Source: an uncultured Clostridia bacterium
Lineage (GTDB): Bacteria > Bacillota > Clostridia > Christensenellales > Borkfalkiaceae
Direction of reading: 5' to 3'
DNA: 27,728 nt
NCBI GenBank assembly: GCA_934271735.1
Contig: CAKQSB010000021.1
Location: 1 to 27,728, forward strand
The notes beneath the pieces were generated by a model. It was not told where the DNA came from, searched no databases, and saw only the letters and a list, made by a program, of their open reading frames with translations. A program made the translations under genes and the position numbers. Below, one piece after another: positions 14,044-21,377 of the stretch. How positions within the stretch are numbered: the first letter of the stretch is position 1; every line of letters starts with the position of its first letter.

Positions 14044-14528
14044 TGAAGACTATTGTCGTTGTGTCCGACACTCACAGAAACAAATCCGCGCTCAAAAAAA
14101 TCGCGAACGTGATTATGGAAAACGATTATGTTTTTCACCTCGGCGATTATTACGATGATTTCGTCGATTACGCTTACGCCTTGAAAGGCAAGGTTTTTCA
14201 GGTTCACGGAAATTGCGATTACGGTACGAGCGAAGCCGAAACGGAAATCCTCACCGAGATCGAAGGCGTGAAGATTTTTGCCACGCACGGGCATAATTAC
14301 GGCGTGAAGCAGGGAAGAGAAAAACTTTTAAGACGGGCGAAAGAACTCGGGGCGACCCTTGTTTTTTACGGACATACGCATATCGCCGAAATTTACGAAA
14401 AGGACGGCATAACGCTTGTAAACCCCGGTTGTCTTTACGAGTATTCGCCGAAAAAAAGCTTTGCTTTCGTGGTTATAGACAAAGGAAAAGCGAACGCTTT
14501 CATAAACGAAAAGGCGTTTCAGAATTAA
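14037..14528 (+). CDS. YfcE/MJ0936-type metallophosphoesterase
   Basis: 163 aa (161 if the second ATG at 14043 is used). All metal-binding blocks of the calcineurin-like fold are present in order: SDTHRN (10-15), LGDYYDD, VHGNCD, THGHNYG and GHTHIAE. YfcE-type enzymes hydrolyse phosphodiesters in vitro; the physiological substrate is unclear. In many Bacillota this gene directly follows rdgB, often overlapping it. Here repeat copy C separates them and supplies the first ATG, leaving no Shine-Dalgarno sequence. Expression may therefore be reduced or may rely on sequence in the repeat. Confidence 0.88.
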   Translation: MAMKTIVVVSDTHRNKSALKKIANVIMENDYVFHLGDYYDDFVDYAYALKGKVFQVHGNCDYGTSEAETEILTEIEGVKIFATHGHNYGVKQGREKLLRRAKELGATLVFYGHTHIAEIYEKDGITLVNPGCLYEYSPKKSFAFVVIDKGKANAFINEKAFQN

Positions 14529-14546
14529 GAATTATACCTTATAAGG

Positions 14547-14578
14547 TCGGCTTTGTAAGGTTGAATAAACAAAGCCGA
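14547..14578. other. Hairpin downstream of the phosphodiesterase gene
   Basis: A perfect 10-bp stem TCGGCTTTGT/ACAAAGCCGA with a 12-nt loop, preceded by the palindrome CCTTATAAGG. No T-tract follows on the plus strand, so it is not a classical terminator. Confidence 0.55.
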
Positions 14579-14650
14579 TAGGAAAAAATCGTAATATCCG
14601 CGTCCCCAAAGAACTTGCAAAGAGAAAGAAACGGCGGGCGTTAAATTCAT

Positions 14651-15565
14651 ATGAAAAAGGTTAAGTTATCAAACGTTTTAACGTATATATATCCCGTGCT
14701 TTTAGGCACGCTCCTCGCGTTCGACTACGCGCTTTTTATCGTTCCCAACAATTTTGCTCCGTCGGGAGTGAACGGTATCGCGGTAATGGTTCAGCACGTT
14801 ATGAAACGAACCGAATACGTTTCTTACGTATCCCTTCTTATAAACATTCCGCTCTGCGTTTTCGCGTATTTCAAAATCGATAAGGTTTTCGCCGTCAAAA
14901 CGCTGGAATTTTCGCTTTCATATTCGCTTATTTTCCTTGTTTTAACCAAGGTTGATGCGATAAACGATGTGTTGAAGCCGTTTGTTTACGAGTCCAAAGG
15001 TGTGGACACCATTTATCCCGCGCTCATCGCAGGGCTTATTATGGGTTTTTGCATAGGATTTTCGGTTAAAAGCAACTCGTCCACGGGCGGAACGGATATT
15101 TTGGCAAAGTATGTGAGCAAAATCCGCCCCGAATGGAATTTCTTTTACGTGACTTTCGTTATGAACGCAATCGTCGCCCTGGCGAGCTATTTCGTGTTCG
15201 GCGAAGAGGTGGACGGCGTTATGGTTTACGATTACAAGCCCGTTTGCCTTTGCGTTTTATATGCGTTCGTTTCGAGCTTTGTCGGCAACAGAATTATTTC
15301 GGGTCTTAAACACGCCTGCAAATTTACTATCGTAACCGACCAGTGCGACGAACTCGAATACGAAATCACTCACACTCTCAAGCACTCCGCAACGCGCCTT
15401 CACGGTGTCGGCATTTATCAGCACCACGATAAGGAAGTGCTTATCTGTATCGTAAATTCGCATCAGGTTGCCGATTTCGAGCGGATAATAAAGAAATTTC
15501 CGAACACGTTCGTTTATATCGAATCGGTCGATCAGACGATAGGTAATTTCGTAAAAGTCAAATAA
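14651..15565 (+). CDS. YitT family membrane protein (YitT + DUF2179)
   Basis: 304 aa. The N-terminal 210 residues hold about five transmembrane helices of the YitT family; the repeat-like SGVNGIAVMVQHV (about 38-50) and SSTGGTDILAKYVS (about 143-156) motifs are typical. The C-terminal soluble DUF2179 domain (about 215-304) contains GVGIYQHHDKEVLICIVNSHQ and a final TFVYIESVDQTIGNF. The family is widespread in Bacillota with no established substrate. No good ribosome site is seen near ATG 14651 (only a distant GGCGGG). Confidence 0.9.
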   Translation: MKKVKLSNVLTYIYPVLLGTLLAFDYALFIVPNNFAPSGVNGIAVMVQHVMKRTEYVSYVSLLINIPLCVFAYFKIDKVFAVKTLEFSLSYSLIFLVLTKVDAINDVLKPFVYESKGVDTIYPALIAGLIMGFCIGFSVKSNSSTGGTDILAKYVSKIRPEWNFFYVTFVMNAIVALASYFVFGEEVDGVMVYDYKPVCLCVLYAFVSSFVGNRIISGLKHACKFTIVTDQCDELEYEITHTLKHSATRLHGVGIYQHHDKEVLICIVNSHQVADFERIIKKFPNTFVYIESVDQTIGNFVKVK

Positions 15566-15606
15566 AGCTGAATGTCGAAAAGCCGCGTATTTGCGGTTTA
15601 CGGCTC

Positions 15607-15636
15607 AAAAAATAAAAAACCGCATTAAAAATGCGG
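15607..15636 (-). terminator. Terminator-like hairpin on the minus strand, just before tRNA-Leu
   Basis: CCGCAT/ATGCGG (15620-15636) with a 5-nt loop is followed on the minus strand by a T-rich tract (15619-15607). There is no minus-strand gene close upstream, so it would only stop antisense or MocR read-through transcription. Confidence 0.45.
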
Positions 15637-15641
15637 AACAC

Positions 15642-15725
15642 GCAAGTATGGCGGAACTGGCAGACGCGATAGATTTAGGATCTATTGGTAATCCCGTGCA
15701 GGTTCGATCCCTGTTACTTGCACCA
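15642..15725 (+). tRNA. tRNA-Leu, anticodon UAG
   Basis: Acceptor stem GCAAGTA (15642-15648) pairs with TACTTGC (15715-15721), followed by discriminator A and an encoded CCA (15723-15725). The anticodon stem is ATAGA/TCTAT with loop TTTAGGA, giving anticodon TAG, which reads CUA and other CUN leucine codons. A long variable arm typical of tRNA-Leu and a T-arm CAGG-TTCGATC-CCTG are present. It is complete and probably functional. Confidence 0.97.
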
Positions 15726-15755
15726 TATTTGTAGTACGAAAAAGCTACACAACAT

Positions 15756-15790
15756 AAAAAGCATAAGATTTAGTAGGTCTTGTGCTTTTT
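15756..15790 (+). terminator. Rho-independent terminator of tRNA-Leu
   Basis: A 13-bp stem AAAAAGCATAAGA / TCTTGTGCTTTTT (one G-T pair) with a 9-nt loop; the T-tract is the 3' end of the stem. It ends 65 nt after the tRNA. Confidence 0.85.
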
Positions 15791-15855
15791 GTTGCTATAT
15801 TTAGCGTTTTGCGCACTTTGCGGAATATTTGAATTTAAGAGCTGCATTTTGACCT

Positions 15856-15887
15856 GTTGTTAGAAAAACAGGGTTTGAACTAACAAC
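15856..15887. other. Hairpin in the 15791-16000 gap
   Basis: GTTGTTAG/CTAACAAC, an 8-bp stem with a 16-nt loop. Nothing else is recognised between the tRNA terminator and the gene at 16001. Confidence 0.4.
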
Positions 15888-16000
15888 ATAGTTTTAATTC
15901 GCACTTAACGTCTAATGGTGTAAGACAATAGATTTCAATTTGTAAAAATCGCAACGCGGGGTTCGGCGTGCGAAAAGCTTTGTTAAAAACGGAGGCGGGT

Positions 16001-16558
16001 ATGACGAAAAAGATAAGTTCGGATGAGATTTCCCGATTAAACGGGGAGAAACAGAACAGAAATGTATCGGGGTTAAATCCCAACGATTTTAAATTTTTCG
16101 AATATAAAGATCCGTACGCGAAAAACAGAGTTGTCAAATGCTCGATATGCGGGAAAGCCGCGCTCGAGGATGAGTTCGGGAACGGCGAATGTAAAAATTG
16201 CGGGTGGAGATTCGGCAAAGACGAAGAAAAATTCGAACAACAGCTCGGTATAAGTTATCCTATGTTGGTTTCGCCGACGACAGCTCGCGAGCAGTATAAA
16301 CGAGGTTTGCCGTTTAAAGCGACATTCGAGGAGTTTGTGAACGGACTTTTCTTTTACAGCGAAATGCTATTCACTTACGAAGGCGTTTCTTACGAGGTGT
16401 TTTTCAAAAACGAGAACGTTATCGTTTTATGCTCGGAAGCAATGCAACGGGAGTATCAGACGAGAGAAGACTTTGAAAATCACGCTGATATCGGCGGGAA
16501 ACTTTTGAAAGATATCTGGGACGACGTGACTTTCGCGGGGTTTATGTTTTGCGGTTGA
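16001..16558 (+). CDS. Hypothetical zinc-ribbon protein (CPCC-like)
   Basis: 185 aa. A four-cysteine zinc ribbon occurs near residues 35-57: CSICGKAALEDEFG followed by CKNCGWRFG. The following LGISYPMLVSPTTAREQYKRG resembles the segment after the CPCC-type cysteine-rich domain found in small Bacillota proteins. The remaining ~100 residues (FEEFVNGLFFYSEMLFTYEG onward) are not recognised. The start at 16001 is preferred to an upstream in-frame start because GGAGGCGGG lies just before it. It converges with the MocR gene with only 19 nt between stops. The function is unknown. Confidence 0.7.
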   Translation: MTKKISSDEISRLNGEKQNRNVSGLNPNDFKFFEYKDPYAKNRVVKCSICGKAALEDEFGNGECKNCGWRFGKDEEKFEQQLGISYPMLVSPTTAREQYKRGLPFKATFEEFVNGLFFYSEMLFTYEGVSYEVFFKNENVIVLCSEAMQREYQTREDFENHADIGGKLLKDIWDDVTFAGFMFCG

Positions 16559-16577
16559 ATCCGCGATTTAAAAGGAG

Positions 16578-17669
16578 TTATTCGAGGTTGTCGGTATTGT
16601 TCGGGAACAGAGCTTTGCGGCGGTTTCTGCGAACCCTGTTTATGTGCCGGGCGAATGCGCCGCCGCCTAAAATTTCGGCGACGATAAGTTGTTCGAACGA
16701 CGGCACGGGGCAGGAATAGCCCTCAAATTTTTCGTAATATTTTTCCGCTAAACGGTCGGGCAGAATCATATACGCCGTTCGTAGCGAGGGAAAAATCGTT
16801 TTCGAAAAGGAATTTACGTAAATCACGTTATCGTCGCTCGTGTTTTTGAATAACGTTTCGGTGAGATTTGCCGAAAGAGAAAATTCGGACTCGTAATCGT
16901 CCTCAACGACGATCGAGCCGTTTTTTTTCGCCCACAAAAGGTATTCCGCGCGTTTCGAGGCGGAAGCGGTAACGCCCGTGGGGAAGCTCCGATAGGGCGT
17001 TACGTGCAGTACGTCGGCTATAGAATTGTTCAATTCTTCCGATAAAATGCCGTCCTTTCCGAGCCTTAATTTTTCTACTTTCGCGCCGCTTTGCATATAA
17101 ATTTTCTCGATAATTCCGTAAGACGGGGTTTCCACGGCGAACGTTTTATCGCTCCCGAAAAGCTCGGCGATAATTCCGTAAAGATATTCCGCGCCCGCCC
17201 CGATGATTACGTTTCTTTCTTTTGCCGTAACGTTTCGGCTCGTTTTCAGATAATCGACTATCGCTTTTTTAAGCAGAGGAAGTCCGCCTGCGCCCGATTT
17301 TTCATAAATTTGTTCGCCGAAATTGTTCAGAACAGAACGCGCGGCGGAAGCAAAAACGGTGAAGGGAAAGTATTCGCGGCTTGCTTTCGGTTTGACGGAG
17401 TCAAAAGTAAAATCGCGGGCAAAATCGGCTCTCTCGCTCTCCCTTATAACGCTCGATTCTATGTAACAAACGTAATATCCGCTTCGTGCTTTCGGTTCGA
17501 TATACCCCTCGCTTTCGAGCAGTTCGTACGCGTGTTCGACGGTTATGACGCTTGCCGAAAACATCTCCGCGCATACTCTTTTGGAGGGGATTTTCTGCCC
17601 GTACTTAAGCGTTTTGTCGGTTATGTCGCCGCGTAGTTTTTCGTATATTTCTTCGTATTTCTTTGCCAT
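16578..17669 (-). CDS. MocR/PdxR-type regulator (GntR HTH + aminotransferase-like domain), C-terminally truncated
   Basis: 363 aa. The N-terminal GntR winged helix covers about 1-70 (GQKIPSKRVCAEMFSASVIT). A linker and the large domain of a fold-type I aminotransferase follow, with VVEDDYESEF (about 254-263) and the PLP-binding lysine in VNSFSKTIFPSLR (Lys290). MocR proteins are usually about 450-490 aa; here the frame stops after HINRVRRNRRKALF, losing about 100 residues of the small C-terminal domain. It may be a decaying gene, or a regulator with altered effector binding. It is divergent from an ECF S component at 17775, the arrangement seen for PdxR controlling vitamin B6 supply. Confidence 0.85.
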   Translation of the reverse strand: MAKKYEEIYEKLRGDITDKTLKYGQKIPSKRVCAEMFSASVITVEHAYELLESEGYIEPKARSGYYVCYIESSVIRESERADFARDFTFDSVKPKASREYFPFTVFASAARSVLNNFGEQIYEKSGAGGLPLLKKAIVDYLKTSRNVTAKERNVIIGAGAEYLYGIIAELFGSDKTFAVETPSYGIIEKIYMQSGAKVEKLRLGKDGILSEELNNSIADVLHVTPYRSFPTGVTASASKRAEYLLWAKKNGSIVVEDDYESEFSLSANLTETLFKNTSDDNVIYVNSFSKTIFPSLRTAYMILPDRLAEKYYEKFEGYSCPVPSFEQLIVAEILGGGAFARHINRVRRNRRKALFPNNTDNLE

Positions 17670-17726
17670 AGTCTGACCTTATAAAATAATATTGTTTTGG
17701 TTATTTTTATATGTTCAAATTTATGA

Positions 17727-17732
17727 TATACT
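17727..17732 (+). promoter_or_regulatory. Probable -10 box of the ECF S-component gene
   Basis: TATACT lies 42 nt before the start codon; the -35 region is poor (TTTTTA about 17 nt upstream), consistent with a promoter that needs an activator such as the divergent MocR protein. Confidence 0.4.
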
Positions 17733-17774
17733 GTTTACGGAAAAAAGTCAAACGGTTTTTTATTAAAGGATTTT

Positions 17775-18272
17775 ATGAAAATAACTACGAGAAAATTATG
17801 CGTTACGGCAATGTTTACCGCGCTCAACGTTGTTTTAAGTTCGTTCGGCGTACCCGTGCCCGGCGGAAAAATTTATTTAAACGACGTGGCTATATGCTTC
17901 GCTTCGCTTTTGTTAGATCCGTTTTCGGCGTTTGTCGTCGGCGGGGTGGGCGCGTTTATCGGCGACGCGATTTTTTATCCAACGCCTATGTTCGTCTCTC
18001 TCGTCACCCACGGTCTGCAAGCCGTCGCAATATCGCTGATTGCCGACGGGTGGAGAAAAGGCGAACTTCCCAAGCTTTGGCGGGCGATAGTCGGGGTAAC
18101 GGTCGGCGCGGTTATAATGGTCGGCGGCTACACGCTCGGAAAGATTTTCGTTTACAGTACTTTGGAATACGCCATAATAAAACTCCCTTTCGAAATATTG
18201 CAAGCATCGGTCGGCGCGGTCGGCGGAACGGCTTTACTGTATGCTACGCCGCTTAAAAAGGTGCGTATTTAA
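17775..18272 (+). CDS. ECF transporter S component, possibly for vitamin B6 (PdxU-like)
   Basis: 165 aa, about six transmembrane helices. It opens TTRKLCVTAMFTALNVVLSS, the usual S-component start whose first helix binds the shared energising module, and has GGKIYLNDVAICFASLLL and VVGGVGAFIGDAIF motifs. S components capture a vitamin or precursor and work with EcfT/EcfA encoded elsewhere. Substrate assignment is inference: divergent pairing with a MocR-type regulator points to pyridoxine or a relative (PdxU/HmpT class). An AAAGGA ribosome site precedes ATG 17775, and a terminator follows at 18304, so it is a single-gene unit. Confidence 0.85.
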   Translation: MKITTRKLCVTAMFTALNVVLSSFGVPVPGGKIYLNDVAICFASLLLDPFSAFVVGGVGAFIGDAIFYPTPMFVSLVTHGLQAVAISLIADGWRKGELPKLWRAIVGVTVGAVIMVGGYTLGKIFVYSTLEYAIIKLPFEILQASVGAVGGTALLYATPLKKVRI

Positions 18273-18303
18273 CCGACAATTTAACCAAAAACAAAATTAT
18301 AAG

Positions 18304-18330
18304 ACGCGCGGTTTTTTCGCGCGTTTTTTT
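18304..18330 (+). terminator. Rho-independent terminator of the ECF S-component gene
   Basis: ACGCGCG/CGCGCGT stem of 7 bp with a 7-nt loop followed by seven Ts. Confidence 0.92.
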
Positions 18331-18346
18331 GCGTGAAAAAAGTATA

Positions 18347-18405
18347 AATGCCCCTATAAGTCGATTAACGCGCGTTTTTGGCGTTGATTACCGAGTATTT
18401 ACGGG
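18347..18405. other. Long imperfect inverted repeat in the gap before the polysaccharide operon
   Basis: Outer arms CCCC/GGGG and an inner 8-bp stem ATTAACGC/GCGTTGAT (one G-T pair) frame a roughly 60-nt imperfect hairpin. It contains one copy of the recurrent motif TATAAGTCGATTA (18355-18367). The 18331-18456 stretch shows no coding region. Confidence 0.4.
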
Positions 18406-18456
18406 GTGGCTGCGGCGAACGTTCGTTAAAAAAATGCCTAAAACCTCTCAAATCGC

Positions 18457-18485
18457 TTGTTTTTACAATAATATAATGTTATAAT
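18457..18485 (+). promoter_or_regulatory. Promoter of the polysaccharide operon
   Basis: TTGTTT (18457-18462), 17-nt spacer, TATAAT (18480-18485), with TG just before the -10 as at 4010. The expected start is near 18492. Two small GC-rich hairpins (18511-18523 and 18524-18538) lie in the leader before the ribosome site of the first gene. Confidence 0.78.
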
Positions 18486-18492
18486 ACCCTTA

Positions 18493-18609
18493 ATGCTTAT
18501 TATAACTACAGCGGTTTTGCCGCGCCGTGAAAAACGGCGGAAACAAAGCCGAAAAAGGAGACGACATAATGAAGGTACCGTTTTCTCCCCCGGATATATC
18601 GGAGCTTGA
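18493..18609 (+). CDS. Possible leaderless 38-aa leader ORF
   Basis: An ATG lies 7 nt after the operon -10 box, at the expected transcription start. It opens a 38-codon frame (MLIITTAVLPRREKRRKQ..., very basic, ending in TGA at 18607-18609) that overlaps the start of the aminotransferase gene in another frame. It could be a leader peptide acting on the two leader hairpins, or chance. No homology is recognised. Confidence 0.25.
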   Translation: MLIITTAVLPRREKRRKQSRKRRRHNEGTVFSPGYIGA

Positions 18610-19783
18610 AATACAGGAAGTTGCGGAGGCGTTGAGATCGGGTTGGATAACCACCGGACCCCGCACCAAACAGCTTGAAAAAGAAATTGCGGAATGGTTA
18701 GGCGTGAAAAAGTGTGTGTGCCTTAATTCGCAGACGGCTTGCGCGGAAATGGCGCTCAGAATTCTCGGAATCGGTGAGGGCGACGAAGTTATCGTTCCCG
18801 CTTATACATACACGGCTTCGGCGTCCGTCGTTTGCCACGTCGGAGCAACGCTCAAGCTTATAGATTCTCAGGTCGACAGCTTGGAAATGGACTACGACGC
18901 GCTCGAAAGAGCGATAACCGACAAAACCAAGGTTATTATCCCTGTCGATCTCGGCGGCGTGCCTTGCGATTACGATCGCATTTTCGGAATAGTCGAACGC
19001 AAAAAAAGCCTTTTCAAACCCTCGAACGACATTCAGCGCGCGATAGGAAGAATAGCGATCTGCGCGGACACGGCTCACGCTTTCGGAGCGGAATATCACG
19101 GCAAAATGGTGGGATCGGTGGCGGATTTTTCGTCGTTCAGCTTTCACGCGGTTAAAAACTTCACCACGGCGGAGGGCGGCGCGCTCACCTGGCGCACGAT
19201 AAAAGGCGTCGACGACGAGGAAATTTATCACAAATTGCAGCTTCTTTCCCTTCACGGACAGTCCAAAGACGCGCTCGCGAAAACAAAACTCGGCGCGTGG
19301 GAATACGACATCGTCGGCACGTGGTATAAATGCAACATGACGGACGTTGCCGCCGCGATAGGCTTGAAGCAGTTCGAGCGTTATCCCAAAATGCTTGCCC
19401 GCCGCGAGGAGCTTATCGGACGTTACGATAAAGCTTTAAAGCCGCTCGGAGTTAAAACTTTGCCGCATTACGGGAAGAATTACGGGAAAGATTACCGCTC
19501 GTCGGGGCATTTGTATATCACGGAAATTCCCGGCATTACCTACGAACAGCGCGGCGAAATCATAAACAGAATGGCGGAAAGGGAGATTGCGTGTAACGTG
19601 CATTATAAACCCCTTCCCATGCACACCGCGTATAAAAATCTCGGGTTCGACATAAAGGATTATCCGAACGCATACAATCATTTCGCGCGCGAGATAACCT
19701 TGCCTCTTCACACTTGTCTTACGGACGAACAGGCGAAATACGTTATAGATAACTTTACCGGAATTTTACGGGAATACCTTTGA
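18569..19783 (+). CDS. DegT/DnrJ/EryC1/StrS family sugar aminotransferase
   Basis: 404 aa. A PLP-dependent enzyme that converts a nucleotide-linked keto-sugar to an amino-sugar. Visible features: the family opening FSPPDISELEIQEVAEALRSGWITTGPRT, the GDEVIVPAYTYTAS block (71-84), Asp167 in ADTAHAFGA, and the PLP lysine Lys196 in SFHAVKNFTTAEGG. An insert KKSLFKPSNDIQRAIGR (about 145-161) marks a subgroup. The start at 18569 is chosen for the AAAGGAGACGAC ribosome site. First gene of the polysaccharide operon, it probably makes the amino-sugar loaded by the transferase at 19799, as PglE does for PglC; the matching dehydratase is not in the window. Confidence 0.92.
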   Translation: MKVPFSPPDISELEIQEVAEALRSGWITTGPRTKQLEKEIAEWLGVKKCVCLNSQTACAEMALRILGIGEGDEVIVPAYTYTASASVVCHVGATLKLIDSQVDSLEMDYDALERAITDKTKVIIPVDLGGVPCDYDRIFGIVERKKSLFKPSNDIQRAIGRIAICADTAHAFGAEYHGKMVGSVADFSSFSFHAVKNFTTAEGGALTWRTIKGVDDEEIYHKLQLLSLHGQSKDALAKTKLGAWEYDIVGTWYKCNMTDVAAAIGLKQFERYPKMLARREELIGRYDKALKPLGVKTLPHYGKNYGKDYRSSGHLYITEIPGITYEQRGEIINRMAEREIACNVHYKPLPMHTAYKNLGFDIKDYPNAYNHFAREITLPLHTCLTDEQAKYVIDNFTGILREYL

Positions 19784-19798
19784 TCGGGAGTAGCTTTG

Positions 19799-20572
19799 AT
19801 GCTTATAAAAAAATGGGAGAAGCTTCCCGTCGGAATGCAGACGGACGAGATTCGCCCGTATTACGAAAAACTCAGAAAAAAGCAGTTTTCGCTTTTTAAC
19901 AAGCGGCTTTTCGATATAATCGTTTCGGCAGTGATGCTTCTTTTGCTTGCTCCGTTGTTTCTTGTCCTCGCCGTCGCGATAAAAATCGACAGCAAAGGCG
20001 CGGTTTTTTACCGTCAGGAAAGGGTTACGCAGTACGGAAAGCGTTTCAGAATTTTCAAATTCCGCTCGATGACACAGAACGCCGACAAAGGCTCGCTCGT
20101 AACCGTAGATAACGATTCGAGAGTTACGAGGGTGGGAAAGTTTATAAGAAAATTCCGCTTGGACGAACTTTGTCAGCTTATCGACGTTCTGAGGGGAACG
20201 ATGACTTTCGTCGGCACTCGTCCCGAAGTTTCGAAATACGTCGAAAAGTATACCGACGAAATGAAAGCCACTTTGCTTCTTCCCGCAGGGGTAACGAGCA
20301 TTGCAAGCATAAAGTACAAAGACGAAGCCCGCCTTTTAAACGGCGCGGAAGACGCGGACAAGGTTTATATCGAAAAAATTCTTCCCGAAAAGATGAAATA
20401 CAATCTCGAAGAAATTAAAAATTACGGATTTTTTCGGGATATAAAAACTATGTTTCAAACTGTTTTCGCCGTTTTCGGCAGCGATAAAGAGGAAGAGTCA
20501 AGTCGATCCGGGACAATCGCAGGGAAAGCCAAGGGTGTGAAAACGGGCGCTTTTACCGACACAAAAGAATGA
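19799..20572 (+). CDS. Initiating sugar-phosphate transferase (PglC/WcaJ family)
   Basis: 257 aa. It transfers a sugar-1-phosphate from a nucleotide sugar to undecaprenyl phosphate, starting the repeat unit at the inner membrane face. One membrane helix (about 38-62, KRLFDIIVSAVMLLLLAPLF) is followed by KFRSMT (87-92), the catalytic Asp122-Glu123 dyad in FRLDELCQLIDVLRG and VGTRPE (138-143). There is no large N-terminal domain, so this is the short PglC-like form. The last ~30 residues are a hydrophilic Ser/Lys/Glu-rich tail. ATG 19799 is used rather than the adjacent TTG because GGGAG lies 9 nt upstream. 15 nt follow the aminotransferase stop. Confidence 0.93.
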   Translation: MLIKKWEKLPVGMQTDEIRPYYEKLRKKQFSLFNKRLFDIIVSAVMLLLLAPLFLVLAVAIKIDSKGAVFYRQERVTQYGKRFRIFKFRSMTQNADKGSLVTVDNDSRVTRVGKFIRKFRLDELCQLIDVLRGTMTFVGTRPEVSKYVEKYTDEMKATLLLPAGVTSIASIKYKDEARLLNGAEDADKVYIEKILPEKMKYNLEEIKNYGFFRDIKTMFQTVFAVFGSDKEEESSRSGTIAGKAKGVKTGAFTDTKE

Positions 20573-20585
20573 GAGGGATACAGAT

Positions 20586-21377
20586 ATGAAAGACGGACTG
20601 GTTTCGATAATAATGCCGTCCTGGAACACGGCGCGTTTTATAGAAGAATCGATAAAATCGGTGCTTGCGCAAACTTATAAAAACTGGGAACTTCTTATCG
20701 TCGACGATTGCTCTACGGACGACACGGACGAAAAAGTAAAACCTTTCACTGCGGATGAACGCGTGAAATATTTCAAGCTCGAACAAAACGGGGGCGCGGC
20801 TCTCGCGAGGAACTTCGCGTTACGAAAAGCCGAGGGGGAGTGGATAGCCTTTCTCGATTCCGACGATTTGTGGACGCCCGAAAAACTTGAACGCCAGCTT
20901 AAGTTTATGAACGACAACGGTTACGTGTTTTCTTATCACGAATACGAGAAAATCGACGAGGACTCCGAACCTCTCGGCATTTATGTTTCCGGACCGAAAA
21001 AGGTTACGAAAGGCAAAATGTATCGTTACGGCTATCCCGGTTGTCTCACGTTTATGTACAGCGCGAAGTTCTTCGGGGAAATTCAGATAAAGGACATAAA
21101 AAAGAACAACGATTACGCGATTTTGCTTAAACTTTGCAAAAAGGCAAATTGTTATCTGCTTAAAGAAAATCTTGCAAAATACAGAGTCCGTAAAAAATCG
21201 ATTTCGCACGACAAGCTTTCAAAAAAGCTCAGAAGCCATTACGATCTGTTTCATTACTGCGACGAAAAATGCGCGCTTGTCGCGTTCTGGTTCGCTTGCA
21301 GAAATATGTTTTACGGCGTTCTGAAAAAGAAAAATTACGAAAAGAAAATAACTCGGTCTCAAAATGAAAAAGCTTAA
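20586..21377 (+). CDS. Family 2 glycosyltransferase
   Basis: 263 aa. GT-A fold with VSIIMPSWNTARFIEESIKS at the start, VDDCSTDDT (39-47), GGAALARNFALRKAEGEWIAFLDSDDLW with the DSD metal motif at 91-93, and no membrane helix. It is expected to add a sugar to the undecaprenyl-linked unit on the cytoplasmic side. The family is close to EpsJ/WcaA-type enzymes; donor and acceptor are not predictable. GAGAGGGA precedes the start. Its end overlaps the next gene by 14 nt. Confidence 0.92.
   Translation: MKDGLVSIIMPSWNTARFIEESIKSVLAQTYKNWELLIVDDCSTDDTDEKVKPFTADERVKYFKLEQNGGAALARNFALRKAEGEWIAFLDSDDLWTPEKLERQLKFMNDNGYVFSYHEYEKIDEDSEPLGIYVSGPKKVTKGKMYRYGYPGCLTFMYSAKFFGEIQIKDIKKNNDYAILLKLCKKANCYLLKENLAKYRVRKKSISHDKLSKKLRSHYDLFHYCDEKCALVAFWFACRNMFYGVLKKKNYEKKITRSQNEKA

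Noticed and set aside
13898..14158. ORF of 86 codons across repeat copy C
   Set aside because: It overlaps the phosphodiesterase gene in another frame and is basic, low-complexity sequence from the hairpins.
17711..18256. Long Arg-rich ORF overlapping the ECF S-component gene
   Set aside because: It is a frame shadow; the other frame has a ribosome site, membrane helices and family motifs.
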